Positions 33,506-42,937 are shown, counted from the stretch's first letter. The stretch: 64,000 nucleotides of DNA from CAYGZA01 sp964354135 (GCA_964354135.1 CAYGZA010000002.1:1-64000), one strand, 5' to 3'. Notes: a model not told the origin generated them from the sequence alone. Made by a program: numbers and translations.

Positions 33506-36500
33506 CTATTTCGCACCCGGCTGCTTCTGGATGATCTGGTCGTACTCCTTGCGGATCTCCTCGGCGGTTCGGGCCCGCTGGTAAACCTTGACTTCGTCCA
33601 CCAGCCCGTTGACCTCGTAGGGCTTCCCGTCCAGGGTGTAGCGGCCGACGTAGAACGGCCCGACCCACGGCGCGAAGTCCACCTCCGGGGCATGGCGGCG
33701 GGCAACCTCCTGCCCGTTGAGATAGACCCGCATCTCCTGCATGTCGTAGGTGCAGACGACGTAGTACCACTTGCCGGGCTCCAGGCGGCCGCCGTCGCAG
33801 TCGTTCAAGCCGCCGAGCGAATAGCGGATGCCGCCGCCGATCGCCTGGACGAAGAAGCCCCGCTCGCGCCACTGGCCGTGCGAGAGGAAGACGGGCATGC
33901 CTTCCAGGGTGTTGAACTTGACCCAGGCCTCCAGCGTCAGCTCGCCGGCGAGATCGAAGACGTCGTTGTGCGGGAAGGTGACCCAGCCGCCGCCGGATAG
34001 GTCGAGGGCCTTGCCCACCACGCCGGACGAGAAGGCGGCTTTGCCGGCGAGCGCGCCTTTCATGCCCTTTTCGGCGTCCGACGAGCCTTCAAAATGGGCC
34101 GCGAAGACCGGGCCTTCCATCCGGGGCAGGGCGGCAACGGTCACGATGGCCGAGTCGCCGCTCTCCTGCCCCCCGCGATCTACCGCGCGGACGGTATAGG
34201 CGTAGGGGGTTGCGTCTCTGAGCCCCGCGTCGATGCAGGTTGCCTCGCGGACCAGGCCCTTGGCGTTCATCGGGACCGGCTTGCTCTCCGCCTTGGCCGG
34301 GTCGGCGCGGTAGACGTTGTAGCCCATCACCGGCAGGTCCATCGCGTCCCAGGAGAGCTTGATCTTTCCGCGGCCGGCCACGGCCTTGACGTTCTTCGGC
34401 GGCGCCGGCGGCGGATACTTCGGGACGTTGACGGAGACCTCCTGCGCGGGACCGACGTTTCCGGCGGCGTCCTTCGCCCGGACAACGTACCAGTACGTCT
34501 CGCCCGCACGGACCTTCAGGTCGCAGCATTCCGTCTTGAAGGTGCTTGCGAGCAGGGCATCCTGGCCGAGGGAGAAGCCGCGTGAGGGGCCGCGGTAGAC
34601 TTCATAAGCCGCGACCGCGACATTGTCCTTCGCTTTGCCCCAGGCGAGTTGGACTTCGTAGGGGGCCGCAACTTCCGCCTTGAGGCCCGCCACGGCACCG
34701 GGCGGTGCGGTATCGGGCACGTTTCTCCGCGGGTCGGTGAAGAATGCCGCAGGGGGGCCCTTTGCGTCCGTGGCCGCCTCGACGAAGTACTCGATTCCAC
34801 TGGACGTGACCTCCCGGCCGGGGATGGTTGCCTCGAACGAGTCGTAAAACGGGTTCCTCATCGGCAGCGGCCTGAAATCGCCCTTGTCGCCCGCGGGACA
34901 CCACTTGAGGCTCACTTTAGCATCCGGCGCCCGGTCGAGCACCAGGGCTCGTATGCAATAGTCCTGGCCGACCTTGGGCAGCGACCCGCACTGCGTGATG
35001 AAGACGGCCCGCTTGGCCGGCAAGACGGTCGCCGAATACGTGACCGCCGGGAATCCCTGCGGCGCACGGGCCACGTTGCCCGCGGTGTCCTTGGCCTCGA
35101 TGAAGAACTCGATTCCGTCTTTGGCCACGGCGACGCCCGGGATGACGCCCTCGTAGGTCTTGCGGAAAACCGCTTTCATCGGCAGGAAGCGGAAGTCCTT
35201 TTCGCCGGGCTTGCGATAGCCGAGCCTGACCTGGGCCGTGCCGCTGGGAGCGATCACCGCCGCGCGCACGACGATCGGCCGTCCTTGCGGTACGATGCTG
35301 GGCGGCGTCTTGACCACGACGTGGAGCGGCTCCGCGGCCGTCGGCTTTGTCGCCGCGGCGGCCGCCGGCTTCTCGCTGCCCGCAGGCAACAGTGCCCGGA
35401 TCTGCTCCTCGAGCTTCAGATAGCTCGCGTAGGCCTTCACGTTGATCGTGGCCAGGGCGCCGAACTCGCCGCGGGTGGTCATCTTTCGGGCAAAGGCCCG
35501 CATCGCGCTTCCGAGCTCGCAGGACTCCAGCACGTCGAGGGCCTCGCGCGCCTTCTTGGCGGCCCCCGGGGCGTCGCCCTGGCGCTTGAGTGCCTCGGCC
35601 TCGGCAATCAGCTTGGGCACGGTGCCGCCGGGATAGAGCTTCAGCGCGGCGGCGTCGAAGTGCGCGACGAAGTCGATCGTGGCCACGAGATGGTTGATCC
35701 GCTCCAGGCCCTCGCGCTTGTTGCCCGACTCCATCTGGCTGCGGATCGCAATCAAGCGCTCGCGGAGATGAGCAAGGGCCTTCAGGTTGTCCTCTTTCGG
35801 GAGCTGGTTGCCCTCGAACCAGCCAAAGTAGCCGCACTCGACCTGCCCGCCGCCGCCGGTCCAGCGCGGGCCGAGGGCTTCGAGCTGCCGCAGGATCGCG
35901 CCCATTTCCTCGGCGAGCTCACGGCCGAAACACTTGGCGGCAAAGCGGCGATAGAAGTCCTCGTACGCGAGCTTCGGCTCCCAGGCGAACTGGGCGCAGT
36001 AGGCCGCCACTTCCTCGACGTCGCGAGAGCGCCAGTGGATCGCCAGCAGGCCCTGGCAGCCCTTGGCCTGGGCATCGCGACAGAGGGCCGTGAAGGGTTT
36101 TGCGTTGCACTGCGGGCCGAACTGGTCGCGGCGCGTGCCGCCGCCGTCCGACTCGTACCACGGAATGGGCCACCGCTCGCGCCGCGGCGAGACCTTGCCG
36201 TAGACCGCGCCCACGTTCGGCTCGGCGCCGGGGTCGATGTTGTCCAGCGCGGCGAAGATCACGTCCGGCGGCAGCGTTTTGTCGAGACCCTCGTAGAACT
36301 GGTTAAATCCCATCCAGCGGTCGCCGCCCCAGCCGCTGACAATCAGCCGCATCTGCGGGGCAATCCGCCTGAGGATCGAGTGGCCAAGCCGGACGTACTC
36401 GCTCACCCGCACTGCCTCGGCCACGCGCCGCGGGTCCTTGAGATACTCGAAGTGCCTCCGCTCCTTGCGCACGAGGACATCGAGCGGCGAGTCCCGCGCC

Positions 36501-37600
36501 GGCAAGTCGGCCCCCATCCCCAGGCTCTCCGACTGCCAGAGCCAGACGTAGTCGAGCATCGGGTAGGCCCGGACCAGCTCGCGCAACCGGGCCTCAAGCC
36601 CGGCCTGGGAGGCCGGCTGCGTCGGATCGCCGGTCACCTCGAAACCCATGCACACCCTCACGCCGCGGCTCTTGCCGTAGTGCAGTCCGGCCGCCAGCAG
36701 GGCCTGGGCCCGGCGGATGGCATCGTCCCGGCCCTTCGACTCGGTGATCGCCCGGGACCCCAAGGCCTCCTGATCGAAGTAGTCGCCGGTCGAGAACCCG
36801 AACTGGTCGGTCCGCAGGCCGCGGACCGCGCCCCAGCCGTAGTTGAGCGACGTGACCAGCGGCTCGGCGTAGACCAGCTTCCCGTTGTCTTCATAGGGGG
36901 CGAAGGGCTCGCTGTCGTAGGTGTGAAAGCCCACGAAGTTGTTCTTCATCTTCCCCATCTGGTCGAAGAAGTACTTGAAGTCGTCCAGGTCCCAGGTGGT
37001 CGGGCTGTTGAGGAAGTTGTACCACGGCAGCGAGCCGCGGACGGCGAAGACCGGCTTCTGCTGGATGTTCAGACTGGCGGGGACGTCCAGCGGCAGGTTG
37101 TGCCCGGGGAGCGTGTCGCCGCCCAGGTAGAAGCCGACCCCCATCTGCTCCAGGAACGTGTACGCGCCGTAGAGCACGCCCACGGGCGTTGCCGCGGCGA
37201 TGACCACCACGCGGCGGCCCTCCACTTCGAGGGCCTTGACCGCAAAGCCCTGGTCCCCGAGCACCTCTTGGCCGGCGGCGATGCTCCCACCGGCGGCCCA
37301 CTGGGCAACCAGCTTGTTGCTCTCGCGCGTTCCCAGGACGATCAGCGGCCTTTGCGGCTGGCCCTTCGACGCGGCCAGCGGCAAGAGGGTTCCCGAGATG
37401 CGATAGAGATACCGCTGCACTTCCCGGGCCGCGAGCTTCTCCAGGTCGGTCGCTTTGTCCCCCGGCACGATGGCCGCGGCGGCAAAGGCCCCGCGACCGC
37501 CGGCCGCTTGGTTTACCTCCGCCCCCCATGCCGTGGCAACCGCCTCTGTGGCAGCCACGAAGAACAGGAATACGGCGGCGACGAGAATGGTCTGTCTCAT
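33506..37600 (-). CDS. Very large secreted glycosidase-like protein with FN3 and LamG domains
   Basis: 1364 residues from ATG 37600, chosen for GGGAG just upstream and a clean signal peptide (residues 1-27). Residues about 35-160 form the alpha/beta domain that precedes the catalytic barrel in GH20/GH67-type enzymes (ATDLEKLAAREVQRYLYRISG, GVLYGAYTFLEQMGVGFYLGG). A long barrel-like region follows (LDYVWLWQSESLG, RLIVSGWGGDRW, LAIHWRSRDVEE). Then come a helical section, two metal-free beta domains, two FN3 domains (LAWGKAKDNVAVAAYEVYRG; LSWDAMDLPVMGYNVYRA) and a C-terminal LamG domain (LTLEAWVKFNT, WYYVVCTYD, GLVDEVKVYQRA). It is likely exported to bind and cleave a complex glycan; the catalytic residues cannot be fixed by eye. 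Confidence 0.78.
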   Translation of the reverse strand: MRQTILVAAVFLFFVAATEAVATAWGAEVNQAAGGRGAFAAAAIVPGDKATDLEKLAAREVQRYLYRISGTLLPLAASKGQPQRPLIVLGTRESNKLVAQWAAGGSIAAGQEVLGDQGFAVKALEVEGRRVVVIAAATPVGVLYGAYTFLEQMGVGFYLGGDTLPGHNLPLDVPASLNIQQKPVFAVRGSLPWYNFLNSPTTWDLDDFKYFFDQMGKMKNNFVGFHTYDSEPFAPYEDNGKLVYAEPLVTSLNYGWGAVRGLRTDQFGFSTGDYFDQEALGSRAITESKGRDDAIRRAQALLAAGLHYGKSRGVRVCMGFEVTGDPTQPASQAGLEARLRELVRAYPMLDYVWLWQSESLGMGADLPARDSPLDVLVRKERRHFEYLKDPRRVAEAVRVSEYVRLGHSILRRIAPQMRLIVSGWGGDRWMGFNQFYEGLDKTLPPDVIFAALDNIDPGAEPNVGAVYGKVSPRRERWPIPWYESDGGGTRRDQFGPQCNAKPFTALCRDAQAKGCQGLLAIHWRSRDVEEVAAYCAQFAWEPKLAYEDFYRRFAAKCFGRELAEEMGAILRQLEALGPRWTGGGGQVECGYFGWFEGNQLPKEDNLKALAHLRERLIAIRSQMESGNKREGLERINHLVATIDFVAHFDAAALKLYPGGTVPKLIAEAEALKRQGDAPGAAKKAREALDVLESCELGSAMRAFARKMTTRGEFGALATINVKAYASYLKLEEQIRALLPAGSEKPAAAAATKPTAAEPLHVVVKTPPSIVPQGRPIVVRAAVIAPSGTAQVRLGYRKPGEKDFRFLPMKAVFRKTYEGVIPGVAVAKDGIEFFIEAKDTAGNVARAPQGFPAVTYSATVLPAKRAVFITQCGSLPKVGQDYCIRALVLDRAPDAKVSLKWCPAGDKGDFRPLPMRNPFYDSFEATIPGREVTSSGIEYFVEAATDAKGPPAAFFTDPRRNVPDTAPPGAVAGLKAEVAAPYEVQLAWGKAKDNVAVAAYEVYRGPSRGFSLGQDALLASTFKTECCDLKVRAGETYWYVVRAKDAAGNVGPAQEVSVNVPKYPPPAPPKNVKAVAGRGKIKLSWDAMDLPVMGYNVYRADPAKAESKPVPMNAKGLVREATCIDAGLRDATPYAYTVRAVDRGGQESGDSAIVTVAALPRMEGPVFAAHFEGSSDAEKGMKGALAGKAAFSSGVVGKALDLSGGGWVTFPHNDVFDLAGELTLEAWVKFNTLEGMPVFLSHGQWRERGFFVQAIGGGIRYSLGGLNDCDGGRLEPGKWYYVVCTYDMQEMRVYLNGQEVARRHAPEVDFAPWVGPFYVGRYTLDGKPYEVNGLVDEVKVYQRARTAEEIRKEYDQIIQKQPGAK

Positions 37601-37988
37601 GATCCGGCTCCCAGGCTGGTGAGATCGAAAACGCTCCTGTCTACTGCGTGCGGCCTTTTCTCCGGCCGCGTGCATCCCCATGTTATCGCGGGGCGCAAGG
37701 CGCTGCCAGCTAGCCCCTGGCCGGCGTTGGCGTATTTCTGCTCCAGTGCCGCCCTTCGACGATCGCTTGACAAGCGGTGGGCTTGTCGACATGCTGACGA
37801 TGATGGAGGACTGGGGGCATGAAGAATCGGATGCCCGGTGAGAACCATGTCCGTTGACCCCGATCGGGCACCAACAGCCAGTCGGTCCGAAGCCGACCGT
37901 GCGATTCGGCCTGGTGTCTTCGCACGAGTGGCGACGGGCGTCCTGCTGTTCGCTGCGGTTTTTGTTCTCTTGGTACCCGTGGCAAGCG
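37601..37988. other. Intergenic region between divergent genes
   Basis: 388 bp between the start of the large glycosidase-like gene and the nucleotidyltransferase start. It must hold the promoters of both, but I see no convincing -10/-35 pair. Several frames are open across it in both directions, none with a recognisable product or ribosome site. Confidence 0.5.
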
Positions 37989-38513
37989 ATGACCGGGAAA
38001 GACTTCTTGAACGCCGTAGGTAACGGAAGCATCGATCTGGTGCAGGTCTTGCTGAGCCTCCTGGAGGAGACCGGGGCCTCGTATTGCGTGATCGGCGGGC
38101 TGGCAGTCAATGCCTATGCAGAGCCGGTGGTCAGTCTCGACCTGGACCTGGTGGTCGTCACCGACGAGATCGAGGCCCTGTGCAGGGCGGCACAGGCCAG
38201 GGGGCTCCAGATCCAGGAATTCGAGCACAGCATCAACATGTCTTTGGCGGGTTCGGACTTGCGCATCCAACTCCAGACCGATCCGCGGTACCAGCCCTTC
38301 GTTGCCAGGGCGGAGCGGAAGCAAGTGCTCGGTTATACGATGCGCGTCGCAGCAATCGAGGACGTGCTTCAAGGCAAGCTCTGGGCCTATGCCGACCCCC
38401 AGCGACGCAAAAGCAAACGGCAGAAGGACCTGGCCGACATCTTTCGTCTGGCGGAGACGCACCCGTCGCTCAGAGACCGGCTTCCTCCGTCCATCCGCCA
38501 GGAACTTCAGTAG
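37989..38513 (+). CDS. Nucleotidyltransferase fold protein (AbiEii/MNT-like), no visible partner
   Basis: 174 residues from ATG 37989, inside a longer open frame. The motif YCVIGGLAVNAYAEPVVSLD followed by LDLVVV is the GG...DxD active-site signature of minimal nucleotidyltransferases, as in AbiEii-type toxins and MNT-HEPN antitoxins; the third acid is probably in DLRIQLQTD. The C-terminal helices (AAIEDVLQGKLWAYAD, RRKSKRQKDLADIFRL) match the same family. Normally a HEPN or AbiEi-type gene lies next to it; here neither neighbour fits, so it is an orphan. Activity, if any, would be NMP transfer to protein or RNA. Confidence 0.75.
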   Translation: MTGKDFLNAVGNGSIDLVQVLLSLLEETGASYCVIGGLAVNAYAEPVVSLDLDLVVVTDEIEALCRAAQARGLQIQEFEHSINMSLAGSDLRIQLQTDPRYQPFVARAERKQVLGYTMRVAAIEDVLQGKLWAYADPQRRKSKRQKDLADIFRLAETHPSLRDRLPPSIRQELQ

Positions 38514-38608
38514 CGTCCGCAAGCGCAGCGCCATCGCCTTGACGCCGCTTTCGCCCCCAGGATATACTGCTCGGTGAAATCACGCTTATCGGCCCAGGAG
38601 GACACCTC

Positions 38609-39589
38609 ATGCCGGCTGACTTGCCTATCGACATCGGGGACTGTGCAAACAAGCCGTCCGGCGGCGGCCGCCGGGGATTCCTCAAGCAAGTCGGGGCCGT
38701 GCCGGTGGCCTTGATGGCCGCCCGGTGCGGCACGGTTGCGACGGCCGCCTCCGCGGCACCGGCCGAAAACGGAAAACTGCCGCAGATCCGCCTCGGGCCG
38801 CACTCCGTCTCGCGGCTGATCTGCGGGGCCAATCCGTTCAACGCCGGGTCGCACCTCTCGGTCTTCGTCAACCACCAGATGCGGGAGTATTTCACGCAGG
38901 AGCAGATCCTCAAGACGTTGCGCCGCTGTCAGGATGTGGGCGTCAACTGCTGGCAGTCGGGCGGCGGCAACTTCGAGCTCTATCGCCGCTACATCGATCA
39001 GGGCGGCAAGATGCACTTCCTCTCCATCGAGGCCGGGAAGGCCAAGATCCCGCCCACGCTGGCCAAAGGCGGCTGCATCGGCGTGGCCCATCACGGCGAA
39101 GTGACCGACCAGTTGTTCAAGACCGGGCGGATCGACGAGGTCCACGACTTCCTCAAGCGGGTCCGCGATTCGGGCATGCAGGTCGGCGTCTCCACGCACA
39201 TGCCCGCAGTCGTCGATACCATCGAGTCCAAGGGCTGGGACCTCGACTACTACATGACCTGCGTCTACGAGCGGCATCGCAGCGCGGCCGATTTGGAGAA
39301 GCTCCTCGGGCAGGCCCCGATCCCGGTCGGCGAGGTCTACCTGCCCAAGGACCCGCCGCGGATGTTCGAGGCGATGCGGAAGGCGAAGCGGCCGTGCCTG
39401 GCCTTCAAGATCCTCGCCGCCGGGCGGCTCTCGGAGCGCAAGGAGTGGGTCGAGCAGGCCTTCCGCGAGACGCTCTCCGGCATCAAGCCCAACGACGGGA
39501 TCATCATCGGCATTTACGATCAGTACAGCGACCAGCCGGCCGAAGACGCCGAGCTGGTCCGCCGCTACGGGGCGGTTGGGAGAAGTTAG
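38609..39589 (+). CDS. TAT-exported aldo/keto reductase-fold protein
   Basis: 326 residues; GGAGGA upstream of ATG 38609. RRGFLKQVGAVPVALMAARC is a twin-arginine leader ending near a Cys that could be a lipidation site. The mature part (LPQIRLGPHSVSRLICGANPF, CQDVGVNCWQSG, MQVGVSTHMPAVVDTI, YYMTCVYERHR, GIIIGIYDQYSDQ) looks like an AKR-type TIM barrel adapted for export, a family frequent in planctomycetes; the usual NADPH-binding residues are not evident. The TAG stop is the first part of a heptamer repeat array, so the C-terminus may have been altered by that insertion. Confidence 0.75.
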   Translation: MPADLPIDIGDCANKPSGGGRRGFLKQVGAVPVALMAARCGTVATAASAAPAENGKLPQIRLGPHSVSRLICGANPFNAGSHLSVFVNHQMREYFTQEQILKTLRRCQDVGVNCWQSGGGNFELYRRYIDQGGKMHFLSIEAGKAKIPPTLAKGGCIGVAHHGEVTDQLFKTGRIDEVHDFLKRVRDSGMQVGVSTHMPAVVDTIESKGWDLDYYMTCVYERHRSAADLEKLLGQAPIPVGEVYLPKDPPRMFEAMRKAKRPCLAFKILAAGRLSERKEWVEQAFRETLSGIKPNDGIIIGIYDQYSDQPAEDAELVRRYGAVGRS

Positions 39590-39612
39590 CCGTCAGCTAT
39601 TAGCTATCAGAA
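39585..39612. repeat. Degenerate heptanucleotide tandem repeat (RTYAGCY)
   Basis: Four consecutive 7-mers: GTTAGCC, GTCAGCT, ATTAGCT, ATCAGAA. The first supplies the TAG stop of the preceding gene. The remainder of the gap up to 39932 (about 320 bp) has no gene I can support. Confidence 0.6.
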
Positions 39613-39932
39613 AGCAAATTCGCCAGCCTCTCGCGAGCCCGAACCGCTTGCCGTTGGCGGTCATTGGTTTTCTCCAGTACAGGTTTGGCTTCGTCATGCT
39701 TCGGCGCTCGGTGTCGGCGTCCGCAAGACGTGATTCACCTGGCGAACTCGAACGGACAGGATGGGCAGCCGTGTGGAGCGGGTCGAGTTTGCCGGGGAGC
39801 GGGGAAAGGTTGCCGGGCAGTAACGACACGGATGACCGGGCGGCGCGGCTCCCGGACCAAACCAACCATTCCATTCAACCCCGAACCGCCGGAAGACCGC
39901 CGCTCCGGTCCATCCGCTAGTTCGATTGCCCG

Positions 39933-40487
39933 TCACTTCTTGCGATACAAATCCTTGTAATACTTGTACTGCTCGGGATACCGAAGAATGGTCTGGGCGA
40001 CACGGGCCAGATTCGGATCCCGGGACTTCGCGTCCAGTTGAATTTGTTTGTCCGTCCCGTGACAGAGAAGGCGGGCCAACGACGTGAACATGCGCCTGGG
40101 TTTCGTGTCGAATTTCATTAGCGCACTGAAAAGTGGAATCGCTCGCCGATCACCGATTGCGACGAGTATGTCCACGGGACACCGAAGTTCATTCCCGAAA
40201 TCTTGGCTCTTCCCGAGCACGAGTGGGTCGGTATTGGCCGCCTTCTGTGCCATAGCGATCAACGTGGCAACGGCATTTGTACCCTTGGCAACGATAGTCT
40301 GGTCAATCTCCTTCGTTCGGTTCAGATCTTGGGTTTCTCCGCTCGTCTTTGCGATACGCTCCACGACGAGTGCCCTGATTTCAGGATCAATGACCGATTC
40401 GTCGACATTCGGAAAGGGAACATCGGCGAAAATCGGCGATCCTGGCAGCAGCAACCAAGCGACTGTGAGAGCGGTGAGTGTTTTCAC
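39933..40487 (-). CDS. Small exported protein, HEAT-repeat-like
   Basis: 184 residues if it starts at GTG 40487, which puts the signal peptide (VKTLTALTVAWLLLPGSPIFA) at the N-terminus; the frame is open to TTG 40550, which would add 21 residues before the hydrophobic stretch. The mature part is helical with paired repeats (IDPEIRALVVERIAKTSG, GTNAVATLIAMAQKAAN, CPVDILVAIGDRRAIPLFSALM, TSLARLLCHGTD) of HEAT/armadillo flavour. Function unknown. Lower GC than flanking genes; part of the 39.6-43.7 kb accessory stretch. Confidence 0.6.
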   Translation of the reverse strand: MKTLTALTVAWLLLPGSPIFADVPFPNVDESVIDPEIRALVVERIAKTSGETQDLNRTKEIDQTIVAKGTNAVATLIAMAQKAANTDPLVLGKSQDFGNELRCPVDILVAIGDRRAIPLFSALMKFDTKPRRMFTSLARLLCHGTDKQIQLDAKSRDPNLARVAQTILRYPEQYKYYKDLYRKK

Positions 40488-40651
40488 AATTGCCGAAGTC
40501 CAATCGAATTCGTTAATAGAAAGTTTCCACCTATCACCTGTGAACCGCAAATGTGCGGCCTATCCTGCCAGTCGTCGTGGATCGCAAATCGTATTGTAGT
40601 ATGTGGTTGCGGACCTGTCATCTGGTTCTTGGCGTGATAGGCCGTTTCTGC

Positions 40652-40825
40652 CTAGCGCTCCTCGGGCTGGCGAGCCAGAACGTCGGTCGAACTGCGAACG
40701 CCGCGACTTCCACGGTTCAAAACGTGAGTGCAAATCATCGTCGTTTTCACGTCGCTGTGGCCCAGCAGTTCCTGCACCGTGCGGATGTCGTAGCCGTCGG
40801 CCAGCAGGTGCGTGGCCTTCGCACC
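40652..40825 (-). pseudogene. Relic of an integron-type tyrosine recombinase, C-terminus only
   Basis: The frame (open from 41191) ends in [20 protein letters not shown], then [16 protein letters not shown] and [10 protein letters not shown]. This is the conserved C-terminal block of integron integrases (IntI): LLGHxDxxTTMIYTHVLNRGGxGVxSP. The catalytic Tyr of MIYTH is Cys (codon TGC at 40730-40732), and the HTLRHSF box that normally precedes ATHLL is replaced by unrelated residues. The upstream part of the frame has no integrase similarity. The relic cannot be active. Confidence 0.75.
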
Positions 40826-41054
40826 CGCAGCGTCGAACACGAGGAAGCCGCCCGCCGCTCCCACCTTCTCACCCCTTGGCGGCGTCTGCTGCTCGGGGGT
40901 AAGCTTGCTTTTGGCTGCCTGTTGCGACAAGACCTGGAAGCGGCGTTCGACAAGTTCGTTGTATTGCGCCGCCGTGGGCTCGTCGCCTGCTCCACGAGTT
41001 TGTACAGAGGAAACATTAGCCATGCGGTCAGTCTTTTCCATCGTCCCTGATCGA

Positions 41055-41567
41055 CTATTCAACCTTCCGTAACTCATCCGGCGGCTGTCCTGAGGACTTC
41101 GTAATGGACATTTCTCCTTTTGATTTCTGACGGACCTTCCATTCCTCCGGTTTCTTATGATGAGGCTGGATAGTTTCCTGCCCATCGACAAGACGCGACA
41201 ACCAGGTCACGGTCCAAACGCCCTCTGCGGTCTGCCGATACTCGTACTCACACAAAGGGCCCCGAGACTCAATCATCCGTTTTGGGTCATTTCTCGACGG
41301 ACTCCAACTCTTCCCCTGCCAAGAGAACCGATCTGCACCCTTGAAGGTAACTTCGGCAATCCCATCCTTCCCGTACTTACAAGTCCACTTCCCAGAAAGA
41401 CTTGCGGGATTGGACGCCGGCTCGGCCGCTTTTCCCGCGTCTGCGGGCGCTCCAGGCCCCGAACGGCTTGCGGGATTAGCGGGCTCTTGTGCGGGCTTGC
41501 TAGCCGTCCCACACCCGCCGAAAAGAAACAACGGCAGAAAAGCGATCGTGTAGAAGCCCAATCTCAT
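41055..41567 (-). CDS. Small putative lipoprotein, unknown function
   Basis: 170 residues from ATG 41567, with AAAGGAGA directly upstream. The leader [19 protein letters not shown] ends in a lipobox; a Pro/Ala/Ser-rich linker with two near-repeats ([21 protein letters not shown]) follows. The C-terminal half (about 75-165) is a beta-rich domain: [21 protein letters not shown] and [19 protein letters not shown], reminiscent of small exported lipocalin-like domains. Not recognised further. Part of the lower-GC accessory block. Confidence 0.7.
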   Translation of the reverse strand: MRLGFYTIAFLPLFLFGGCGTASKPAQEPANPASRSGPGAPADAGKAAEPASNPASLSGKWTCKYGKDGIAEVTFKGADRFSWQGKSWSPSRNDPKRMIESRGPLCEYEYRQTAEGVWTVTWLSRLVDGQETIQPHHKKPEEWKVRQKSKGEMSITKSSGQPPDELRKVE

Positions 41568-41738
41568 ATCATTCTCCTTTGGTCTTGACTGATACAACGA
41601 AAGCCGCAGCCGGCACCGCAGCGTCCAACAAAGCACGGGGCGTGTCACCAACCACTTCACGAGGCTCTCAACCTTGTTCTTAAGCTTTCAACGTCTACCT
41701 TGCGCGATGAAAGACCAAGCCAAGCAGACTCCAGACGC

Positions 41739-42005
41739 ACCCAACCAGAGCGCCTGTCGCCAGATCTCTCCAAAGGGGTCGAACCGACGAACAACGCGGG
41801 CGAGCGGTCGCTGCGCCATGCGGTGATCTGACGGAAGCTCTCGTTTGGCACGCAAAGCGCCAGCGGCAGCCGCTTCGTCGAGACCATACTGACCGTGATC
41901 GAGACCTGCCGCCAGCAGGGTCGCAACGTCTTCTCCTTCCTCACCGCCGCTGTCGAAGCTCATCTCGCCCACCAACCGGCACCTTCATTGCTTTCCGAGG
42001 TATGA
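41739..42005 (+). pseudogene. IS66-family transposase (TnpC) C-terminal relic
   Basis: The plus-strand frame 41739-42005 reads GVEPTNNAGERSLRHAVI, then a TGA stop at 41829-41831, then RKLSFGTQSASGSRFVET, ILTVIETCRQQGRNVFSFLT and AAVEAHLAHQPAPSLL. This is the end of the IS66 transposase, where the usual text is HAVIWRKLSFGT, so the Trp codon TGG has become TGA. The DDE core residue E in ERALRHA survives, but everything upstream is gone. No IS66 inverted ends or tnpA/tnpB are seen. Confidence 0.85.
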
Positions 42006-42025
42006 ACGCTCGGACCGTCGGGCCA

Positions 42026-42937
42026 TTACCCTTTCTTCGCGAGTTCTTTCCTTAACAGCTTCTTCAGCTTGGGAATTTCCTCCTCGTAACCGCCGGCCCA
42101 TTGGTAGACGATGATTCCTTGACGCGATATGAGATAGGTGCGCGGAATAGACTGGGAGGCGAACTTGGCGTAGATCGACGCATCTCGATCAGAGGCCATC
42201 GGAAAGGTGAATCCGTGGTCCTGTTGAAAGGCTTTGACACTCTCGGCAGTTTCCTCGCGCCCAACCACGAGCATGGTGAAATGGTCCTCGTTTCGGAACT
42301 CGTTCCAAATGGCCTGCAACTGCGGCAGTTCCTTTTGGCAAGGGCCGCACCAGGTTGCGAAGAAATTCAGGACGATCACCTGCCCTCGCAAATCCGCTGT
42401 ATGAAACGGCGTTCCGTCAATCCTTGCCAGGTCGAAGCCTGGAGCAGGGTCGCCAACCCGCGTAAGCGTGCCTGGAAGATTGGTATGGTCCTCGGCGGAT
42501 ATGATCGGCATGAGCAACGCTGCGGTATGTGGTGCGACGCCCACCCCGAAGACAAATACCCCCACGAGGGATCTCAACAACATTTGCCTGCGTTCTTTTC
42601 CGGTTCTCCGCAGAATTGCGCGAGCCGCATAGGCGATTGACGCAATCAGGCCGACGAGCATGACTACAACCGGCAGAGCAAACAAGACTATGAGCAGCGG
42701 CGTCCATTCTTTATTAAAGAATGCAACCGTTACCGACGCTTGCGTTCCCCAGAACATTGCGATCACCAGAAAGCTCATCAATGCCCTTAGCAGTACTCGC
42801 CTGCGTCGGCCCTTGTTCCTGGGGAAAATCGCATAGATGCCCCAGCCGATCGACGCGCTAAGCGCAGCAAGTCCCGCGATCAGCATCGCCCAATCGGCGT
42901 ACACAAAGAGACGGAATGCCTGCTGTGGAGTCATCAT
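42026..42937 (-). CDS. Membrane-anchored thioredoxin-like (TlpA/ResA-type) protein
   Basis: 303 residues. Four predicted membrane segments (about 15-38, 48-75, 80-105, 120-147) separated by basic loops (RNKGRRRRVLLR, RRTGKERRQMLLR) precede an extracytoplasmic AhpC/TSA-type thioredoxin domain: VGDPAPGFDLARIDGTPF, then VIVLNFFATWCGPCQKELPQ with the redox pair C197-GP-C200, and the cis-Pro loop QSIPRTYLISRQG. It probably reduces periplasmic disulfides, receiving electrons through or via its membrane part. The fusion of a four-helix membrane module to TlpA is less usual than a single anchor. Start is the first of two adjacent ATGs. Confidence 0.85.
   Translation of the reverse strand: MMTPQQAFRLFVYADWAMLIAGLAALSASIGWGIYAIFPRNKGRRRRVLLRALMSFLVIAMFWGTQASVTVAFFNKEWTPLLIVLFALPVVVMLVGLIASIAYAARAILRRTGKERRQMLLRSLVGVFVFGVGVAPHTAALLMPIISAEDHTNLPGTLTRVGDPAPGFDLARIDGTPFHTADLRGQVIVLNFFATWCGPCQKELPQLQAIWNEFRNEDHFTMLVVGREETAESVKAFQQDHGFTFPMASDRDASIYAKFASQSIPRTYLISRQGIIVYQWAGGYEEEIPKLKKLLRKELAKKG

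Noticed and set aside
34649..37822. 1057-codon plus-strand open frame antisense to the large FN3/LamG gene
   Set aside because: High-GC codon bias of the minus-strand gene keeps the antisense frame open; no domains, leader or ribosome site.
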